This document shows, one piece after another, positions 27,344 through 37,539 of a stretch of DNA of 64,000 bases. Position 1 is the first letter of the stretch. Each line of letters starts with the position of its first letter. Position numbers and translations under genes: made by a program. The stretch spans positions 124,001 through 188,000 of the forward strand of contig NZ_RPFW01000003.1 of the NCBI RefSeq assembly GCF_007827045.1, in the 5' to 3' direction. The notes under the pieces are model-generated. The model was not told the origin of the DNA. It saw nothing but the letters and a program-made list of their open reading frames with translations, and did no database searches. This stretch comes from Trebonia kvetii. GTDB lineage: Bacteria; Actinomycetota; Actinomycetes; Streptosporangiales; Streptosporangiaceae.

Positions 27344-27998
27344 CTTCCTCAACCCCGTCAAGGGGTTCGGGGTTACCTTCCGGGAGATGTTCAAGAAGGT
27401 TGACACCGTGATGTACCCGGAGGACAAGCGGCCGACAGCGCCGCGGTTCCACGGCCACCACCAGCTCAACCGCTGGCCCGACGGCCTCGAGAAGTGCATC
27501 GGCTGCGAGCTGTGCGCCTGGGCGTGCCCCGCCGACGCGATCTACGTCGAGGGCAGGGACAACACTCCCGAGGAGCGCTACTCGCCCGGCGAGCGGTACG
27601 GGCACGTCTACCAGATCAACTACCTGCGCTGCATCCTGTGCGGACTGTGCATCGAGGCGTGCCCCACCCGGGCGCTCACGATGACCAACGAGTACGAGCT
27701 CGCGGACGACGACAGGGAAAAGCTGATCTGGACCAAGGAACAGCTGCTCGTTCCGCTGCTCGAGACCATGGAAGCCCCCCCGCATGCGATGCGGCTTGGC
27801 AAGGACGAGAAGGACTACTACCGGCTCGGTGGCGCCGGGGTGTCACCCACCGGCCGCGCCCCCGGCATGTCCGGTCCAGGCGGACCGAGCGGGCCCGCGG
27901 TGCCCGCCACCGCCACGGACGAGGACGTGCCGGGACAGGACGAGGTCAAGCCCGGCGGCGAGCAGGCCACCTACAGCGGCCAGGAGGCGGAGCTATGA
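27330..27998 (+). CDS. nuoI: NADH-quinone oxidoreductase subunit I
   Basis: Carries clusters N6a and N6b. Two 4Fe-4S motifs are clear: [12 protein letters not shown] near residue 53 and [12 protein letters not shown] near 101. GTG 27330 is chosen because GAAGGAGG is 7-14 bases upstream; the frame is open further back inside nuoH. 222 residues, the last 50 being a Gly/Pro-rich tail beyond the usual domain. Confidence 0.95.
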   Translation: MPVLDFLNPVKGFGVTFREMFKKVDTVMYPEDKRPTAPRFHGHHQLNRWPDGLEKCIGCELCAWACPADAIYVEGRDNTPEERYSPGERYGHVYQINYLRCILCGLCIEACPTRALTMTNEYELADDDREKLIWTKEQLLVPLLETMEAPPHAMRLGKDEKDYYRLGGAGVSPTGRAPGMSGPGGPSGPAVPATATDEDVPGQDEVKPGGEQATYSGQEAEL

Positions 27999-28834
27999 TC
28001 AACGCTCTGGCGGCAGGCGGCAGCGGGACCAACCTGGATCCGATCTACGCCGAGGTGCTGTTCTGGATCCTCGCGGTCCTGGCGGTCTCCTCTGCGCTGA
28101 TGATGATCATCGTGCGGCAGGCCGTGCACTGCGCGCTGTTCCTCGCGGTCGTGATGCTGTCGCTCGCGGTCATGTACGCGATGCAGGGCGCCCCGTTCCT
28201 TGCCTTCGTGCAGGTGATCGTCTACACCGGCGCGGTGCTGATGCTGTTCCTGTTCGTGGTCATGCTGATCGGCCTCACCTCGGCGGAATCGCTGGTGGAG
28301 ACCATCAGGGGCCAGCGGCTGTGGGCGGGCCTGGCCGGCATCGCCTTCGCGGTGCTGCTCACGGTCGGCATCGGTCACGCGGCGATCGCGAACGCGGCGC
28401 CGAAGACAAGCGCCTTCGGCAATGACAACCTCACCGGGCTGGCGAAGCTGATCTTCACCACGTACGTGTTCCCGTTTGAAGTCACCAGCGCCCTGCTGAT
28501 CACCGCCGCCCTGGGGGCGATGGTCCTGGCGCACCGGGAGCGGACGTCGCCCAAGCCGACCCAGCGGGAGGTGGCCCGCCGCAAGATCGCCAGCGGCCAG
28601 GTCGCACCCGAGCCGCCGCCCGGTGTCTACGCGCTGCACAACGCCGTCGACATGCCGGCCATGCTGCCGGACGGTACCACCACAACCCGTTCCGTATCGA
28701 GTGCCGTGGTCCAGCGCGACCTGCAGCTCGGTCGCGACCCCGAGGGGGACGTGGCCTCCGACATCGCCGCGGGCGAGCGCGTCGAAAAGGAGCGGCAGAT
28801 CGAGGCAGCCGCCCGCGGGAGGGAAGACCAGTGA
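27995..28834 (+). CDS. nuoJ: NADH-quinone oxidoreductase subunit J
   Basis: Membrane subunit with five helices; conserved [20 protein letters not shown] in helix 3 (pi-bulge region). ATG 27995 overlaps the nuoI stop. 279 residues; about 90 residues after the last helix form a long charged C-terminal extension ([16 protein letters not shown]) not found in proteobacterial NuoJ. Confidence 0.95.
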   Translation: MINALAAGGSGTNLDPIYAEVLFWILAVLAVSSALMMIIVRQAVHCALFLAVVMLSLAVMYAMQGAPFLAFVQVIVYTGAVLMLFLFVVMLIGLTSAESLVETIRGQRLWAGLAGIAFAVLLTVGIGHAAIANAAPKTSAFGNDNLTGLAKLIFTTYVFPFEVTSALLITAALGAMVLAHRERTSPKPTQREVARRKIASGQVAPEPPPGVYALHNAVDMPAMLPDGTTTTRSVSSAVVQRDLQLGRDPEGDVASDIAAGERVEKERQIEAAARGREDQ

Positions 28835-29130
28835 GCCCAGCGGCCTATGTGTTCCTTGCGGTCATCCTGTTCGTCATCGGCTCCGTCGGCGTGCTGATTA
28901 GGCGCAACGCGATCCTGGTGTTCATGAGCATCGAACTCATGCTGAACGCGTGCAACCTGGCGTTCGTCTCGTTCGCCCGGCTGCACGGAAACCTGGACGG
29001 TCAGGTGGTCGCCTTCTTCGTGATGGTCGTCGCCGCCGCCGAGGTCGTCGTCGGGCTCGCCATCCTGATGGCCATCTACCGGGCCCGCAGGTCCGCGTCG
29101 GTTGACGACGCGAACCTGCTCAAGAACTGA
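28831..29130 (+). CDS. nuoK: NADH-quinone oxidoreductase subunit K
   Basis: Three-helix antiporter-like (MnhC-type) subunit. Conserved membrane glutamates occur in [15 protein letters not shown] and [17 protein letters not shown]. 99 residues, GTG start overlapping nuoJ by 4 bases. Confidence 0.97.
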   Translation: MSPAAYVFLAVILFVIGSVGVLIRRNAILVFMSIELMLNACNLAFVSFARLHGNLDGQVVAFFVMVVAAAEVVVGLAILMAIYRARRSASVDDANLLKN

Positions 29131-29144
29131 GGGGATAACTCGCG

Positions 29145-31103
29145 ATGACGACGCTCGCCGCTACCGGCGTGCTCCGCTACTCGTGGCTGCTGCTCGCCTT
29201 CCCGGTCTTCGGCGCGGCGGTCCTGCTGATCGGCGGCCGGCGCACCGACAAGTGGGGGCACCTGCTCGGCGTTTTGATGTCCCTCGCGTCCTTTGTCTAC
29301 GGCGTGATCGCATTCTTCACGCTGCTTGGCTACGCGGCGCCGGACCGCAGCCGCGACCTGCACATGTACTCCTGGATCCCGGTCGCCGGGTTCCAGGCGA
29401 ACATCGGGATCCTGATCGACCCGCTGTCCGCCTGCTTCGTGCTGCTGATCACCGGGGTCGGCTCGCTGATCCTCATCTACGCGGTCGGCTACATGGCGCA
29501 CGACACCGACAGGCGCCGGTTTTTCGGCTACCTGAACCTGTTCATCGCGGCCATGCTGCTGCTTGTCCTGTCGGACAACTACGTGGCCCTGTACGCGGGC
29601 TGGGAGGGCGTTGGTCTCGCCTCCTACCTGCTCATCGGGTTCTGGCAGTTCAAGCCGACGGCGGCGGTGGCGGCCAAGAAGGCGTTCATCGTGAACCGGG
29701 TCGGTGACGTCGGCCTGTCGCTGGCGATCATGCTGATGTTCGCGGAGTTCGGCTCGGTCAGTTTCACCGGGGTGTTCTCCGCGTTCTCCTCGGGCCACTT
29801 CGGTGGCAGCGGAGTCGCCTCGGCTCTCGGGCTGCTGCTGCTGCTCGGCGCCTGCGGCAAGTCCGCGCAGGTGCCGCTGCAGTCCTGGCTGCTCGACGCG
29901 ATGGAGGGCCCGACGCCTGTGTCGGCCCTTATCCATGCGGCGACGATGGTCACGGCTGGCGTCTACCTCATCGTGCGTTCCAACCCGATCTTCAACGCCG
30001 GGCCGACCGCGCAGCTCGCGGTCACCGTCGTCGGCGCGGTGACGCTGCTGTTCGGCGCGATCATCGGTTGCGCGAAGGACGACATCAAGAAGGCGCTCGC
30101 CGGGTCCACGATGTCGCAGATCGGCTACATGACGCTCGCCGCTGGCCTCGGCCCGGCCGGGTACGCGTTCGCCATCGCGCACCTGCTCGCCCACGGCTTC
30201 TTCAAGGCCGGACTGTTCCTCGGCGCCGGCTCGGTGATGCACGGCATGGACGACGAGGTCGACATGCGCCGGTACGGCGGGCTGCGCAAGCTCCTGCCGA
30301 TCACCTACGTGACATTCGGCCTTGGCTACCTGGCCATCATCGGGATTCCGCCGTTCTCCGGGTTCTTCACCAAGGACAGCATCATCGACGCCGCCTGGGA
30401 GAAGGGCGGCACCTCCGGATGGATCCTGGCGGCCTGCGCCATCATCGGCGCCGGCATCACGGCGTTCTACATGTCGCGTGTCATGCTGATGACCTATTTC
30501 GGCCCGAAGCGCTGGGAAGAGAACGGCGTGCTCGGCGGCGCGGGCGCGTCCCCCGCCTACAAGGAGCCGCACGTACCGCACCCGCACGAGTCCCCGCTCG
30601 TGATGACCGTGCCGATGATCCTGCTCGCGATCGGCTCCGTCGCGGCCGGCGGGTTCCTGATCATCAACTCACGGCTTGTCGACTTCCTGGCGCCGGTGGT
30701 CGGGGTTCCGCCGACATCGCATGGCATCTGGACGGTGCCGGGCATCATCGCCCTCGTCCTCGCCCTGATCGGCGTCGGGATCGCCTGGGCGATGTACGGG
30801 CGGGTGCCGGTGCCCGCGGTCGCGCCGCGCGGCTCGGTGCTCACCCACGCCGCGCGCGCCGACCTGTACGGCGACGCCCTCAACGAGTCGGTGCTCATGC
30901 GCCCCGGCCAGTGGCTCACCCGGCTGTCGGTGTACTTCGACAGCCGCGGCGTGGACGGCCTGGTGAACGGGCTCGCGGCGACCATCGGCGGGACGTCGGG
31001 ACGGTTGCGGCGGCTGCAGAACGGCTTCGTGCGCTCTTACGCGCTGTCCATGCTCATCGGCGCCGTGCTGCTGGTAGCCGGCCTACTGGTGGTGAGGCTC
31101 TAA
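29145..31103 (+). CDS. nuoL: NADH-quinone oxidoreductase subunit L
   Basis: Distal proton-pumping subunit of MrpA type with the lateral helix at the C-terminus. [37 protein letters not shown] and HAFFKA-like [16 protein letters not shown] are seen. 652 residues. It starts 14 bp after nuoK with GAGGGG upstream; its TAA shares a base with the nuoM ATG. Confidence 0.97.
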   Translation: MTTLAATGVLRYSWLLLAFPVFGAAVLLIGGRRTDKWGHLLGVLMSLASFVYGVIAFFTLLGYAAPDRSRDLHMYSWIPVAGFQANIGILIDPLSACFVLLITGVGSLILIYAVGYMAHDTDRRRFFGYLNLFIAAMLLLVLSDNYVALYAGWEGVGLASYLLIGFWQFKPTAAVAAKKAFIVNRVGDVGLSLAIMLMFAEFGSVSFTGVFSAFSSGHFGGSGVASALGLLLLLGACGKSAQVPLQSWLLDAMEGPTPVSALIHAATMVTAGVYLIVRSNPIFNAGPTAQLAVTVVGAVTLLFGAIIGCAKDDIKKALAGSTMSQIGYMTLAAGLGPAGYAFAIAHLLAHGFFKAGLFLGAGSVMHGMDDEVDMRRYGGLRKLLPITYVTFGLGYLAIIGIPPFSGFFTKDSIIDAAWEKGGTSGWILAACAIIGAGITAFYMSRVMLMTYFGPKRWEENGVLGGAGASPAYKEPHVPHPHESPLVMTVPMILLAIGSVAAGGFLIINSRLVDFLAPVVGVPPTSHGIWTVPGIIALVLALIGVGIAWAMYGRVPVPAVAPRGSVLTHAARADLYGDALNESVLMRPGQWLTRLSVYFDSRGVDGLVNGLAATIGGTSGRLRRLQNGFVRSYALSMLIGAVLLVAGLLVVRL

Positions 31104-32683
31104 TGAACACTGCTGCGATAACGGTGGCAGCGGCGAACAGCGGGACGCCCTGGCTGACCGTTGCGGGCGCGATTCCGCTGGTCGGCGCGATCGTGGTGGC
31201 GCTGCTGCCGGTGCGGCTCGCCAAGGTGACCGCGCTCGCGTTCGCCGTGGCCGACCTGATCTGGGTGATCGTGATGGCTGCCCAGTTCAACACCTCGGGA
31301 CCGACGTACCAGCTGACCGAGCAGTACTCCTGGATCCCGCAGTTCGGCGTGCACTATGCGCTCGGCGTGGACGGGATCGCGCTCGTGCTCATCGGCATGA
31401 CCGCGGTGCTGATGCCGGCGGTCTTCCTGGCCTCCTGGCACGACGCGGACGGCACGGGCGTCCAGCGCTCGCCCAAGACGTACTTCGCGCTGATGCTCGC
31501 GCTCGACACGATGATGATCGGGGTCTTCGCGGCCACCGACGTCTTCCTGTTCTACGTGTTCTTCGAGGCCATGCTGGTCCCGATGTACTTCATGATCGGG
31601 TCGTTCGGCGTCGGGCCGCGGCAGTACGCGGCGGTCAAGTTCCTGCTGTACAGCCTGCTCGGCGGCCTGCTGATGCTGGTCGCGGTGATCGCCCTCTACG
31701 TGTACTCGAGCGAGTCGGCATCCACCGGGCACCACGGCACGTTCATGTTCTACTCGCTGGTGCACCTCGCGCTGTCTCCCACGGTGCAGAAGTGGCTGTT
31801 CCTCGGCTTCTTCGTGGCGTTCGCGATCAAGGCGCCGCTATGGCCGTTCCACACTTGGCTGCCCGACGCCGCCTCGTCCGCGCAGCCGGGCGCCGCGGTG
31901 CTGATGCTCGGCGTGATGGACAAGGTCGGCACCTTCGGCATGATCAGGTACTGCCTTGAGCTGTTCCCCGACGGCTTCCACTACTTCACCCCGCTGATCC
32001 TGGTGCTGGCGGTGATCTCGATCATCTACGGCGCGATCGTGGCGATCGGGCAGACCTCGATGAAGCGGCTGATCGGGTACACCTCGATCTCCCACTTCGG
32101 CTTCATCGTGCTCGGCATCTTCGCGCTGACCTCCCAGGGCCAGTCAGGCGCCACGCTCTACATGGTCAACCACGGGTTCGCCACCGGGGCGCTGTTCCTG
32201 CTCGCCGGGTTCCTCATCGTCCGGCGCGGCTCGGACCGCATCGCCGACTACGGCGGCGTGCAGAAGGTCGCGCCGCTGCTGGCCGGGCTGTTCCTCGTGT
32301 CCGGTCTGGCAGGCCTGTCGCTGCCCGGCCTGTCCACCTTCGTCTCTGAGTTCCTCGTGCTCGTCGGCACGTTCTCCAGGTACAAGGTGGCCGGCTCGTT
32401 CGCCGTGGCGGGCATCGTGCTCGCCGCGATCTACATCCTGTGGATGTACCAGCGGACGATGAACGGGCCGACGGCCGAGTCAGTCGCCGCCATGCCGGAC
32501 CTGAGGGTCAGGGAACTGCTCGCGGTGGTGCCGCTCGTGGCACTGATCATCGCGATGGGCGTGTACCCCAAGCCCGTGCTCGATGTGATCAACCCGGCTG
32601 TCAAGGCCACAATGTCCCAGGTGGGCTCCGTTGATCCGGTGCCCGCCCATCCGGCAGCCGCCCAGAATGGAGCCCAGCCGTGA
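31103..32683 (+). CDS. nuoM: NADH-quinone oxidoreductase subunit M
   Basis: Antiporter-like proton-pumping subunit. FFEAMLVPMYFMIG (key Glu in helix 5), KAPLWPFHTWLPDAASSAQP (helix 7 loop), and SISHFGFIVLGIFA are present. 526 residues from ATG 31103. A longer open frame upstream is only a shadow of nuoL. Confidence 0.96.
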   Translation: MNTAAITVAAANSGTPWLTVAGAIPLVGAIVVALLPVRLAKVTALAFAVADLIWVIVMAAQFNTSGPTYQLTEQYSWIPQFGVHYALGVDGIALVLIGMTAVLMPAVFLASWHDADGTGVQRSPKTYFALMLALDTMMIGVFAATDVFLFYVFFEAMLVPMYFMIGSFGVGPRQYAAVKFLLYSLLGGLLMLVAVIALYVYSSESASTGHHGTFMFYSLVHLALSPTVQKWLFLGFFVAFAIKAPLWPFHTWLPDAASSAQPGAAVLMLGVMDKVGTFGMIRYCLELFPDGFHYFTPLILVLAVISIIYGAIVAIGQTSMKRLIGYTSISHFGFIVLGIFALTSQGQSGATLYMVNHGFATGALFLLAGFLIVRRGSDRIADYGGVQKVAPLLAGLFLVSGLAGLSLPGLSTFVSEFLVLVGTFSRYKVAGSFAVAGIVLAAIYILWMYQRTMNGPTAESVAAMPDLRVRELLAVVPLVALIIAMGVYPKPVLDVINPAVKATMSQVGSVDPVPAHPAAAQNGAQP

Positions 32684-34290
32684 GCCTCGCCGCTGTCGCA
32701 GGCACTGCTGCTGTCGCCGCTGCGGTGCCCGGCGCCATCAAGGCGCCGAGCATCGAGTACAGCCAGCTCGCGCCGATGCTCGTGGTGTTCGCCGCCGCGA
32801 TCGTCGGGGTGCTCGTCGAGGCCTTCGTGCCGCGCGAGCTGCGCCGTGCCGTCCACCTGCTTGTCACCTTCGGCGCGCTGGTGGCGGCGTTCATCTGGAC
32901 GTGCGTGATCGCCGCGTCTTCGACGCTGTTCGCGCACGGCGCCTCCGGTCACAACGCGGCGATGGGCGCGGTGGCCGTCGACCGGCCGACGCTGTTCATC
33001 CAGGGCACGATCCTGGTGCTCGCCGCGGTCTCCGTGCTGCTGATCGCCGACGCGTCGCACGACGTCTCGACGTTCGCCGGGCAGGCGGCCGCCGTTCCCG
33101 GGTCCACCGAGGAGCGCGAGAGCCTGCTGGCGGGCCTGGTGCACACCGAGATCTACCCGCTGACCCTGTTCGCGGTCGGCGGCATGCTGCTCTTCCCGGC
33201 CGCGAACGACCTGCTGACGATGTTCGTCGCCCTTGAGACGCTGTCGCTGCCGCTGTACCTGCTGTGCGGTCTTGCCCGCAGGCGCCGGCTGCTCTCGCAC
33301 GAGGCGGCCATGAAGTACTTCCTGCTCGGCTCGTTCTCCTCGGCCTTCTTCCTGTTCGGCGTCGCCATGCTGTATGGATACTCCGGCTCGGTCTCGCTCG
33401 CCACGATCTCCGCCGACGCGTCGGCGGGCACCGGCTCCGACACCCTGCTGTTCGCCGGGGTGGCGCTCACCGGCATCGGGCTGCTGTTCAAGATCGGCGC
33501 GGTGCCGTTCCAGGCCTGGAAGCCCGACGTCTACCAGGGCGCGCCGACCCCGATCACCGCCCTGATGGCGTCCTGCACCGTGGTGTCGGCCTTCGGCGCC
33601 CTGCTGCGCGTCTACTACGTCGCGTTCGGCACGCTGACCTGGGACTGGCGGCCCGCGTTCTGGGTTGTCGCGATCCTCACCATGGTCATCGGGGCGATCA
33701 TCGCAGTCACCCAGACGGACGTGAAGCGGCTGCTCGCCTACTCGTCCATCGCGCACGCCGGGTTCATCCTCACCGCGGTGATCGCGTCCTCGGCTCAGGG
33801 CCTGTCCGCCTCGCTTTTCTACCTGGCGACCTACGGACTGACCACGATCGGCGCGTTCGCGGTGATCACGCTGGTCCGCGACTCCGGCGGCGAGGCCGAC
33901 CACCTGTCCCGCTGGGCCGGGCTCGGGAAGCGCTCCCCGTGGGTGGCAGGCGTGTTCGCGCTGTTCCTGCTCACCTTCGCCGGCATTCCGCTGACGTCCG
34001 GGTTCACCGGAAAGTTCGCCGTATTCTCGGCCGCGATCGCGGGCGGCGCCACGCCGCTCGTCATCGTCGGCGTGGTGTCCTCGGCGATCGCCGCCTTCTT
34101 CTACGTCCGCATCATCGTGCTGATGTTCTTCAGCGACCCGGTGCCCGACGGCCCGGTGGTCGCGGTGCCCTCGGTGTTCACCGGCACGGCGGTCGGCCTT
34201 GGCGCGCTGTCCGCCGTGGTGTTCGGCATCGTGCCGGCGCCGCTGCTCCAGCTGGCAAATCACGCGGCGAACCAGTTGTTCGTCCGCTGA
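32680..34290 (+). CDS. nuoN: NADH-quinone oxidoreductase subunit N
   Basis: Third antiporter-like subunit. ALETLSLPLYLLCGLARR, KIGAVPFQAWKPDVYQGAPT and SSIAHAGFILTAVI match NuoN. 536 residues, GTG start overlapping nuoM. It ends the operon before a long hairpin. Confidence 0.96.
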   Translation: MSLAAVAGTAAVAAAVPGAIKAPSIEYSQLAPMLVVFAAAIVGVLVEAFVPRELRRAVHLLVTFGALVAAFIWTCVIAASSTLFAHGASGHNAAMGAVAVDRPTLFIQGTILVLAAVSVLLIADASHDVSTFAGQAAAVPGSTEERESLLAGLVHTEIYPLTLFAVGGMLLFPAANDLLTMFVALETLSLPLYLLCGLARRRRLLSHEAAMKYFLLGSFSSAFFLFGVAMLYGYSGSVSLATISADASAGTGSDTLLFAGVALTGIGLLFKIGAVPFQAWKPDVYQGAPTPITALMASCTVVSAFGALLRVYYVAFGTLTWDWRPAFWVVAILTMVIGAIIAVTQTDVKRLLAYSSIAHAGFILTAVIASSAQGLSASLFYLATYGLTTIGAFAVITLVRDSGGEADHLSRWAGLGKRSPWVAGVFALFLLTFAGIPLTSGFTGKFAVFSAAIAGGATPLVIVGVVSSAIAAFFYVRIIVLMFFSDPVPDGPVVAVPSVFTGTAVGLGALSAVVFGIVPAPLLQLANHAANQLFVR

Positions 34291-34304
34291 CCCGCTTTTC
34301 CTGA

Positions 34305-34367
34305 CGATGGCCGCCTGTCGCTTGCCTCGTGATCCCGTCCCGGATCCCGGTGCGACGGCGGCCATCG
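34305..34367 (+). terminator. long hairpin after nuoN
   Basis: CGATGGCCGCC-T-GTCGC (34305-34321) pairs with GCGAC-GGCGGCCATCG (34352-34367), one bulge, 30-nt loop. It separates nuoN from the polyprenyl synthase and may be terminator or attenuator. Confidence 0.55.
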
Positions 34368-34410
34368 GCTACCCTGGGGATTTGGGTATTCACGACGACA
34401 TGGAGTTGGT

Positions 34411-35412
34411 GTGAGCATCGCAGTTCCCGTCGACCTCGCCGACGCCGCCCTGAGCGCGGAGATGGCCGAGGACCTCGCCGTCGTCGAAGCCGCACTCCGG
34501 GACACCTCCTTCGGCGGTGACGAGATGTTCGCCGACGTCTCCAGGCACATGATGGAGGCGGGAGGCAAGCGGTTCCGTGCCATGCTCGTTCTGCTCGCGG
34601 CGCGGTTCGGCGACTTCCGTGACAAGCGGCTGGTGCCCGCCGCCGTGGCGATCGAGCTGACCCACCTGGCGACCCTGTTCCACGACGACGTCATGGACGA
34701 GGCGGCTATCAGGCGCGGCCACGCCTCGGCGAACTCTCGCTTCGGCAACTCCGTCGCCATCCTGGCCGGCGACTACCTGTTCGCCCGGGCGTCCCGCATC
34801 CTGTCCGACCTCGGTCCCGAGGCGATCAGGATCCAGGCGGAGACGTTCGGCCGTCTCGTCGACGGCCAGCTGCTCGAGACCGTCGGAGTCCGCCCAGGCG
34901 AGGACCCGCTCGACCATTACATGCACGTCATCACGGAGAAGACCGGGTCGCTCATCGCCACCTCGGGACGGTTCGGCGCGATGTTCTCCGGCCTGCCCGA
35001 CGAGACGGCCGACCTGATCTCCGACGCCTGCCTGCGGATCGGCGTGGCTTGGCAGCTCTCCGACGACGTGCTTGACGTCGCCTCCACCTCCGCGGAGTCA
35101 GGCAAGGAGCAGGGCACCGACCTGCGCCAGGGTGTGCGCACGCTGCCCGTGCTCTACGCGCTGCGCGGCGCGGCGGCCGACGCGGACGCGGTGCGGCTGC
35201 GCGAGCTGCTCACCGAGGCTGACCTTACCGACCCGGAGCTGCACGCGGAGGCGCTCACCCTGCTTCGCAAGTCCCCCGCGCTCGAGGAGGCGCGGGAGAC
35301 GGTCAGGACCTGGGTGCGCGAGGCGCGCGACCTGCTCGCACAGCTCCCCGACGTCCCGGCCCGTGCCGCCTTCGAGTCCCTCTGCGACTTCGTCCGCACC
35401 CGCACCGCATAG
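34411..35412 (+). CDS. polyprenyl (probably hepta/nona-prenyl) diphosphate synthase
   Basis: Trans-prenyltransferase that builds an isoprenoid chain from IPP. The first Asp-rich motif is HDDVMDEA near residue 91 and the second is LSDDVLDV near 216; GGKRFRAMLVLLAA matches the IPP-binding region. 333 residues, GTG start with GGAG 8 bases upstream. Position next to menG, a menJ-like gene and nuo suggests it makes the menaquinone side chain. Product length is not readable by eye. Confidence 0.9.
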   Translation: MSIAVPVDLADAALSAEMAEDLAVVEAALRDTSFGGDEMFADVSRHMMEAGGKRFRAMLVLLAARFGDFRDKRLVPAAVAIELTHLATLFHDDVMDEAAIRRGHASANSRFGNSVAILAGDYLFARASRILSDLGPEAIRIQAETFGRLVDGQLLETVGVRPGEDPLDHYMHVITEKTGSLIATSGRFGAMFSGLPDETADLISDACLRIGVAWQLSDDVLDVASTSAESGKEQGTDLRQGVRTLPVLYALRGAAADADAVRLRELLTEADLTDPELHAEALTLLRKSPALEEARETVRTWVREARDLLAQLPDVPARAAFESLCDFVRTRTA

Positions 35413-35415
35413 CCG

Positions 35416-35441
35416 GTTCCGCTGCGCCTGTAACGCGGAAC
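35416..35441 (+). terminator. small hairpin after the polyprenyl synthase
   Basis: GTTCCGC (35416-35422) pairs with GCGGAAC (35435-35441), 12-nt loop, 4 bp after the stop codon. Confidence 0.45.
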
Positions 35442-35528
35442 AGACGTACTCGTACTGTGGTTGTGTGAGGCGGATTCCCCGGCGAGCCAAAGCGCGGCGG
35501 CGAGCGGGAAAGCACTGAAGGAGGCACG

Positions 35529-36182
35529 GTGAGCATTTTCGGGTTCCGTAAGACGCAGATGGTCAGCGCGGAGGACGCCCTGCCGGGCCGGCCGGAGTCG
35601 ATGCCAGTGCCGGCGCTGCACGAGATCCTGCACACGCCGCTGCAGGGGCCCTACCCGGAGGGCACCGAGATCGCGGAGTTCGCGCTCGGCTGCTTCTGGG
35701 GCGAGGAGCAGAACTTCTGGCGGGTGCCGGGCGTCTACACGACCGCCGTTGGCTATGAGGGCGGCTTCACGCCGAACCCCACCTACGAGGAGGTCTGCAC
35801 GGGGCGTACCGGGCACGCCGAGGCCGTGCGGGTCGTGTACGACCCGGCCAAGGTGTCCTACGCCCAGCTGCTCAAGGTGTTCTGGGAGTCGCATGACCCA
35901 ACCCAGGGCATGGGGCAGGGCAACGATATCGGCACGCAGTACCGGTCGGTGATCTTCTACCACGGCGAGGAGCAGCGGGCGGCCGCCGAGCAGTCGAAGG
36001 CCGAATTCCAGAAGCGGCTGAGCGAGCGCTACTTCGGCGAGATCACCACGGAGATCGTCCCCGCGGGCGAGTTCTACTTCGCGGAGGACTACCACCAGCA
36101 GTACCTGTACAAGGTGCCGCACGGTTACTGCCCAGACCACAGCACCGGCGTGAGCTGCCCGATCGGCCTGAAGCTGGACTGA
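35529..36182 (+). CDS. msrA: peptide-methionine (S)-S-oxide reductase
   Basis: Repairs oxidised methionine in the cytosol. The catalytic Cys is in [14 protein letters not shown] near residue 55. [24 protein letters not shown] and [18 protein letters not shown] are family blocks. Two C-terminal cysteines ([13 protein letters not shown]) may resolve the sulfenate. 217 residues; a 40-residue N-terminal extension is common in actinobacteria. GTG start with AAGGAGG 8 bases upstream. Confidence 0.96.
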   Translation: MSIFGFRKTQMVSAEDALPGRPESMPVPALHEILHTPLQGPYPEGTEIAEFALGCFWGEEQNFWRVPGVYTTAVGYEGGFTPNPTYEEVCTGRTGHAEAVRVVYDPAKVSYAQLLKVFWESHDPTQGMGQGNDIGTQYRSVIFYHGEEQRAAAEQSKAEFQKRLSERYFGEITTEIVPAGEFYFAEDYHQQYLYKVPHGYCPDHSTGVSCPIGLKLD

Positions 36183-36192
36183 CTGGGCTGGC

Positions 36193-36222
36193 GCGGCCGG
36201 CCAGCGAACGCTGGCCGGCCGC
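36193..36222. terminator. hairpin after msrA
   Basis: A perfect 14-bp stem (36193-36206 with 36209-36222) and a 2-nt loop, between msrA and the minus-strand relic. It could serve both strands. Confidence 0.75.
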
Positions 36223-36234
36223 TTGGCGTTTCGG

Positions 36235-36369
36235 CTACTTGCCGGTGACCTTGTTCTTGACCGCGTTCAGGTCGGTCCAGTGCCTCGCCAGGGTCTTCTT
36301 GACGATGCCGCCGTCCTCGGGAGCCCACGAGGTCGTGCGCGCCTTGAGGCTGCCGACCGGGATGAGCTC
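36235..36369 (-). pseudogene. C-terminal fragment of an unrecognised gene
   Basis: Between the msrA terminator and base 36369, the minus strand reads ELIPVGSLKARTTSWAPEDG then GIVKKTLARHWTDLNAVKNK and VTGK before a TAG. A TAG closes the frame immediately upstream and there is no start. Codon usage looks coding. This is probably the last 45 codons of a lost gene; family not recognised. From 36370 to 36585 nothing else is seen. Confidence 0.35.
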
Positions 36370-36585
36370 CTAGGCGTACCCCGCGATGGACTTACGGGTT
36401 ACCCCCGGCGGTTCCCCCTCATAAGGAGACTCTGGCTGGGCTTATAGGTTGCGTGAATCCATCGAATTTTGTCGAAATCGTTTGCAGCCGTTGAGCCACT
36501 TTGCCAGTGCGGGCACCCCCGGCCTCGCTAAATACGGGCGGTGCCGCGGGGGTTAGCCTGGTGGCGGCCTCGGAAGACTGAAGCT

Positions 36586-37539
36586 ATGAGCCGGGGGAGC
36601 GTCGTCACTGCCGTCACGCAGGCAGCCCGGCGCCGTCGGGCCGCCAGGTCCCGGACGGCCCGGCAGACCGCGGAGACCCGCACCAGGGTCCGGCTGATGA
36701 TCGAGATCACGGCCAGGGACGGCGACTACCGGAAGGGGCTGCTTGAGGCGGCACGGCACCTCAGCCCGGAGGAAGCCGTCATCATTGCGGACCTGGAGAA
36801 GCGCGGGCTGCAGGTTCCGCAGCTGCGCGACATGCTGCGCGGCGGGCACGTCATCGTGGATGACCCGGACCTGTACGAGAGCTGGAGCTTTCCCCGGGTC
36901 AGCCATCAGCGGCTGTCCAGCCATCACCGGGACATCGACAAGAAGGTCTACCCGGATCTCGGGATGCGCGGCCTAGTGGTCAGGGAGAAGCTGCACGGGC
37001 GGACGGCGCACGGCACGTGGGTCCAGCTGGAGAAGACCCCCGCCGCGTTCGGCAAGCGAAAGCTTCCTGGCCCGGACGACGTTCGCCACCTGATGGATTA
37101 CGTCATTTACCGGGTGACGCGCAGCAACGTCGGCCCGTGGGGTCTGTCGCGGTGGACCGAGCGCCGTCCGATCTACCTGTCGCCCGACTTGGCGGTGCCC
37201 ACCCCGCTGGCGCCGCCGGTGGCCGCGTTGCTTGCGACGTCACTGCGCCGGATCGAAGCGGAGGACGACGTGACGGCGGCCTCGGCGGACCTGGCGCGGC
37301 GGTTCGCGCCGCCGGAGCGGGCGGACCCGGCGCGGGAGCTCGGCCAGTCGCTGCAGGGTCGGGCGGGGCGGGGCCTGTTCGGCAATTCCGAGGTGTGGGT
37401 CACCAAGTCGCCGTCCCCGGTCGCCGCGACGATGCTGCGGCCGCAGCAGCCGCCCCCGCCAGCCTGGGTGCCGTCGGCGGGGACAGCGCACGAGGAGCCA
37501 GGCCAGCCGGAAGCGGAAGGAGATCCTGGTGAGCGGTGA
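36586..37539 (+). CDS. uncharacterised protein, basic N-terminus and proline-rich tail
   Basis: Family not recognised. From ATG 36586, 317 residues: an Arg-rich start (AARRRRAARSRTARQ), a helical middle with HLSPEEAVIIADLEKRGLQV and FPRVSHQRLSSHHRDIDKK, then a Pro-rich tail. No membrane segment, signal or catalytic motif is evident. Its end overlaps the next gene by 11 bases, so the two are probably coexpressed and may work together. A start at 36541 would lack a Shine-Dalgarno. The upstream 180 bp include a low-GC stretch that may hold the promoter. Confidence 0.6.
   Translation: MSRGSVVTAVTQAARRRRAARSRTARQTAETRTRVRLMIEITARDGDYRKGLLEAARHLSPEEAVIIADLEKRGLQVPQLRDMLRGGHVIVDDPDLYESWSFPRVSHQRLSSHHRDIDKKVYPDLGMRGLVVREKLHGRTAHGTWVQLEKTPAAFGKRKLPGPDDVRHLMDYVIYRVTRSNVGPWGLSRWTERRPIYLSPDLAVPTPLAPPVAALLATSLRRIEAEDDVTAASADLARRFAPPERADPARELGQSLQGRAGRGLFGNSEVWVTKSPSPVAATMLRPQQPPPPAWVPSAGTAHEEPGQPEAEGDPGER

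Noticed and set aside
35465-35518. 17-codon basic ORF ([17 protein letters not shown]) just before the msrA Shine-Dalgarno, with a TACTGT -10-like box
   Set aside because: It has no Shine-Dalgarno and would need leaderless translation; similarity cannot be judged at this length.
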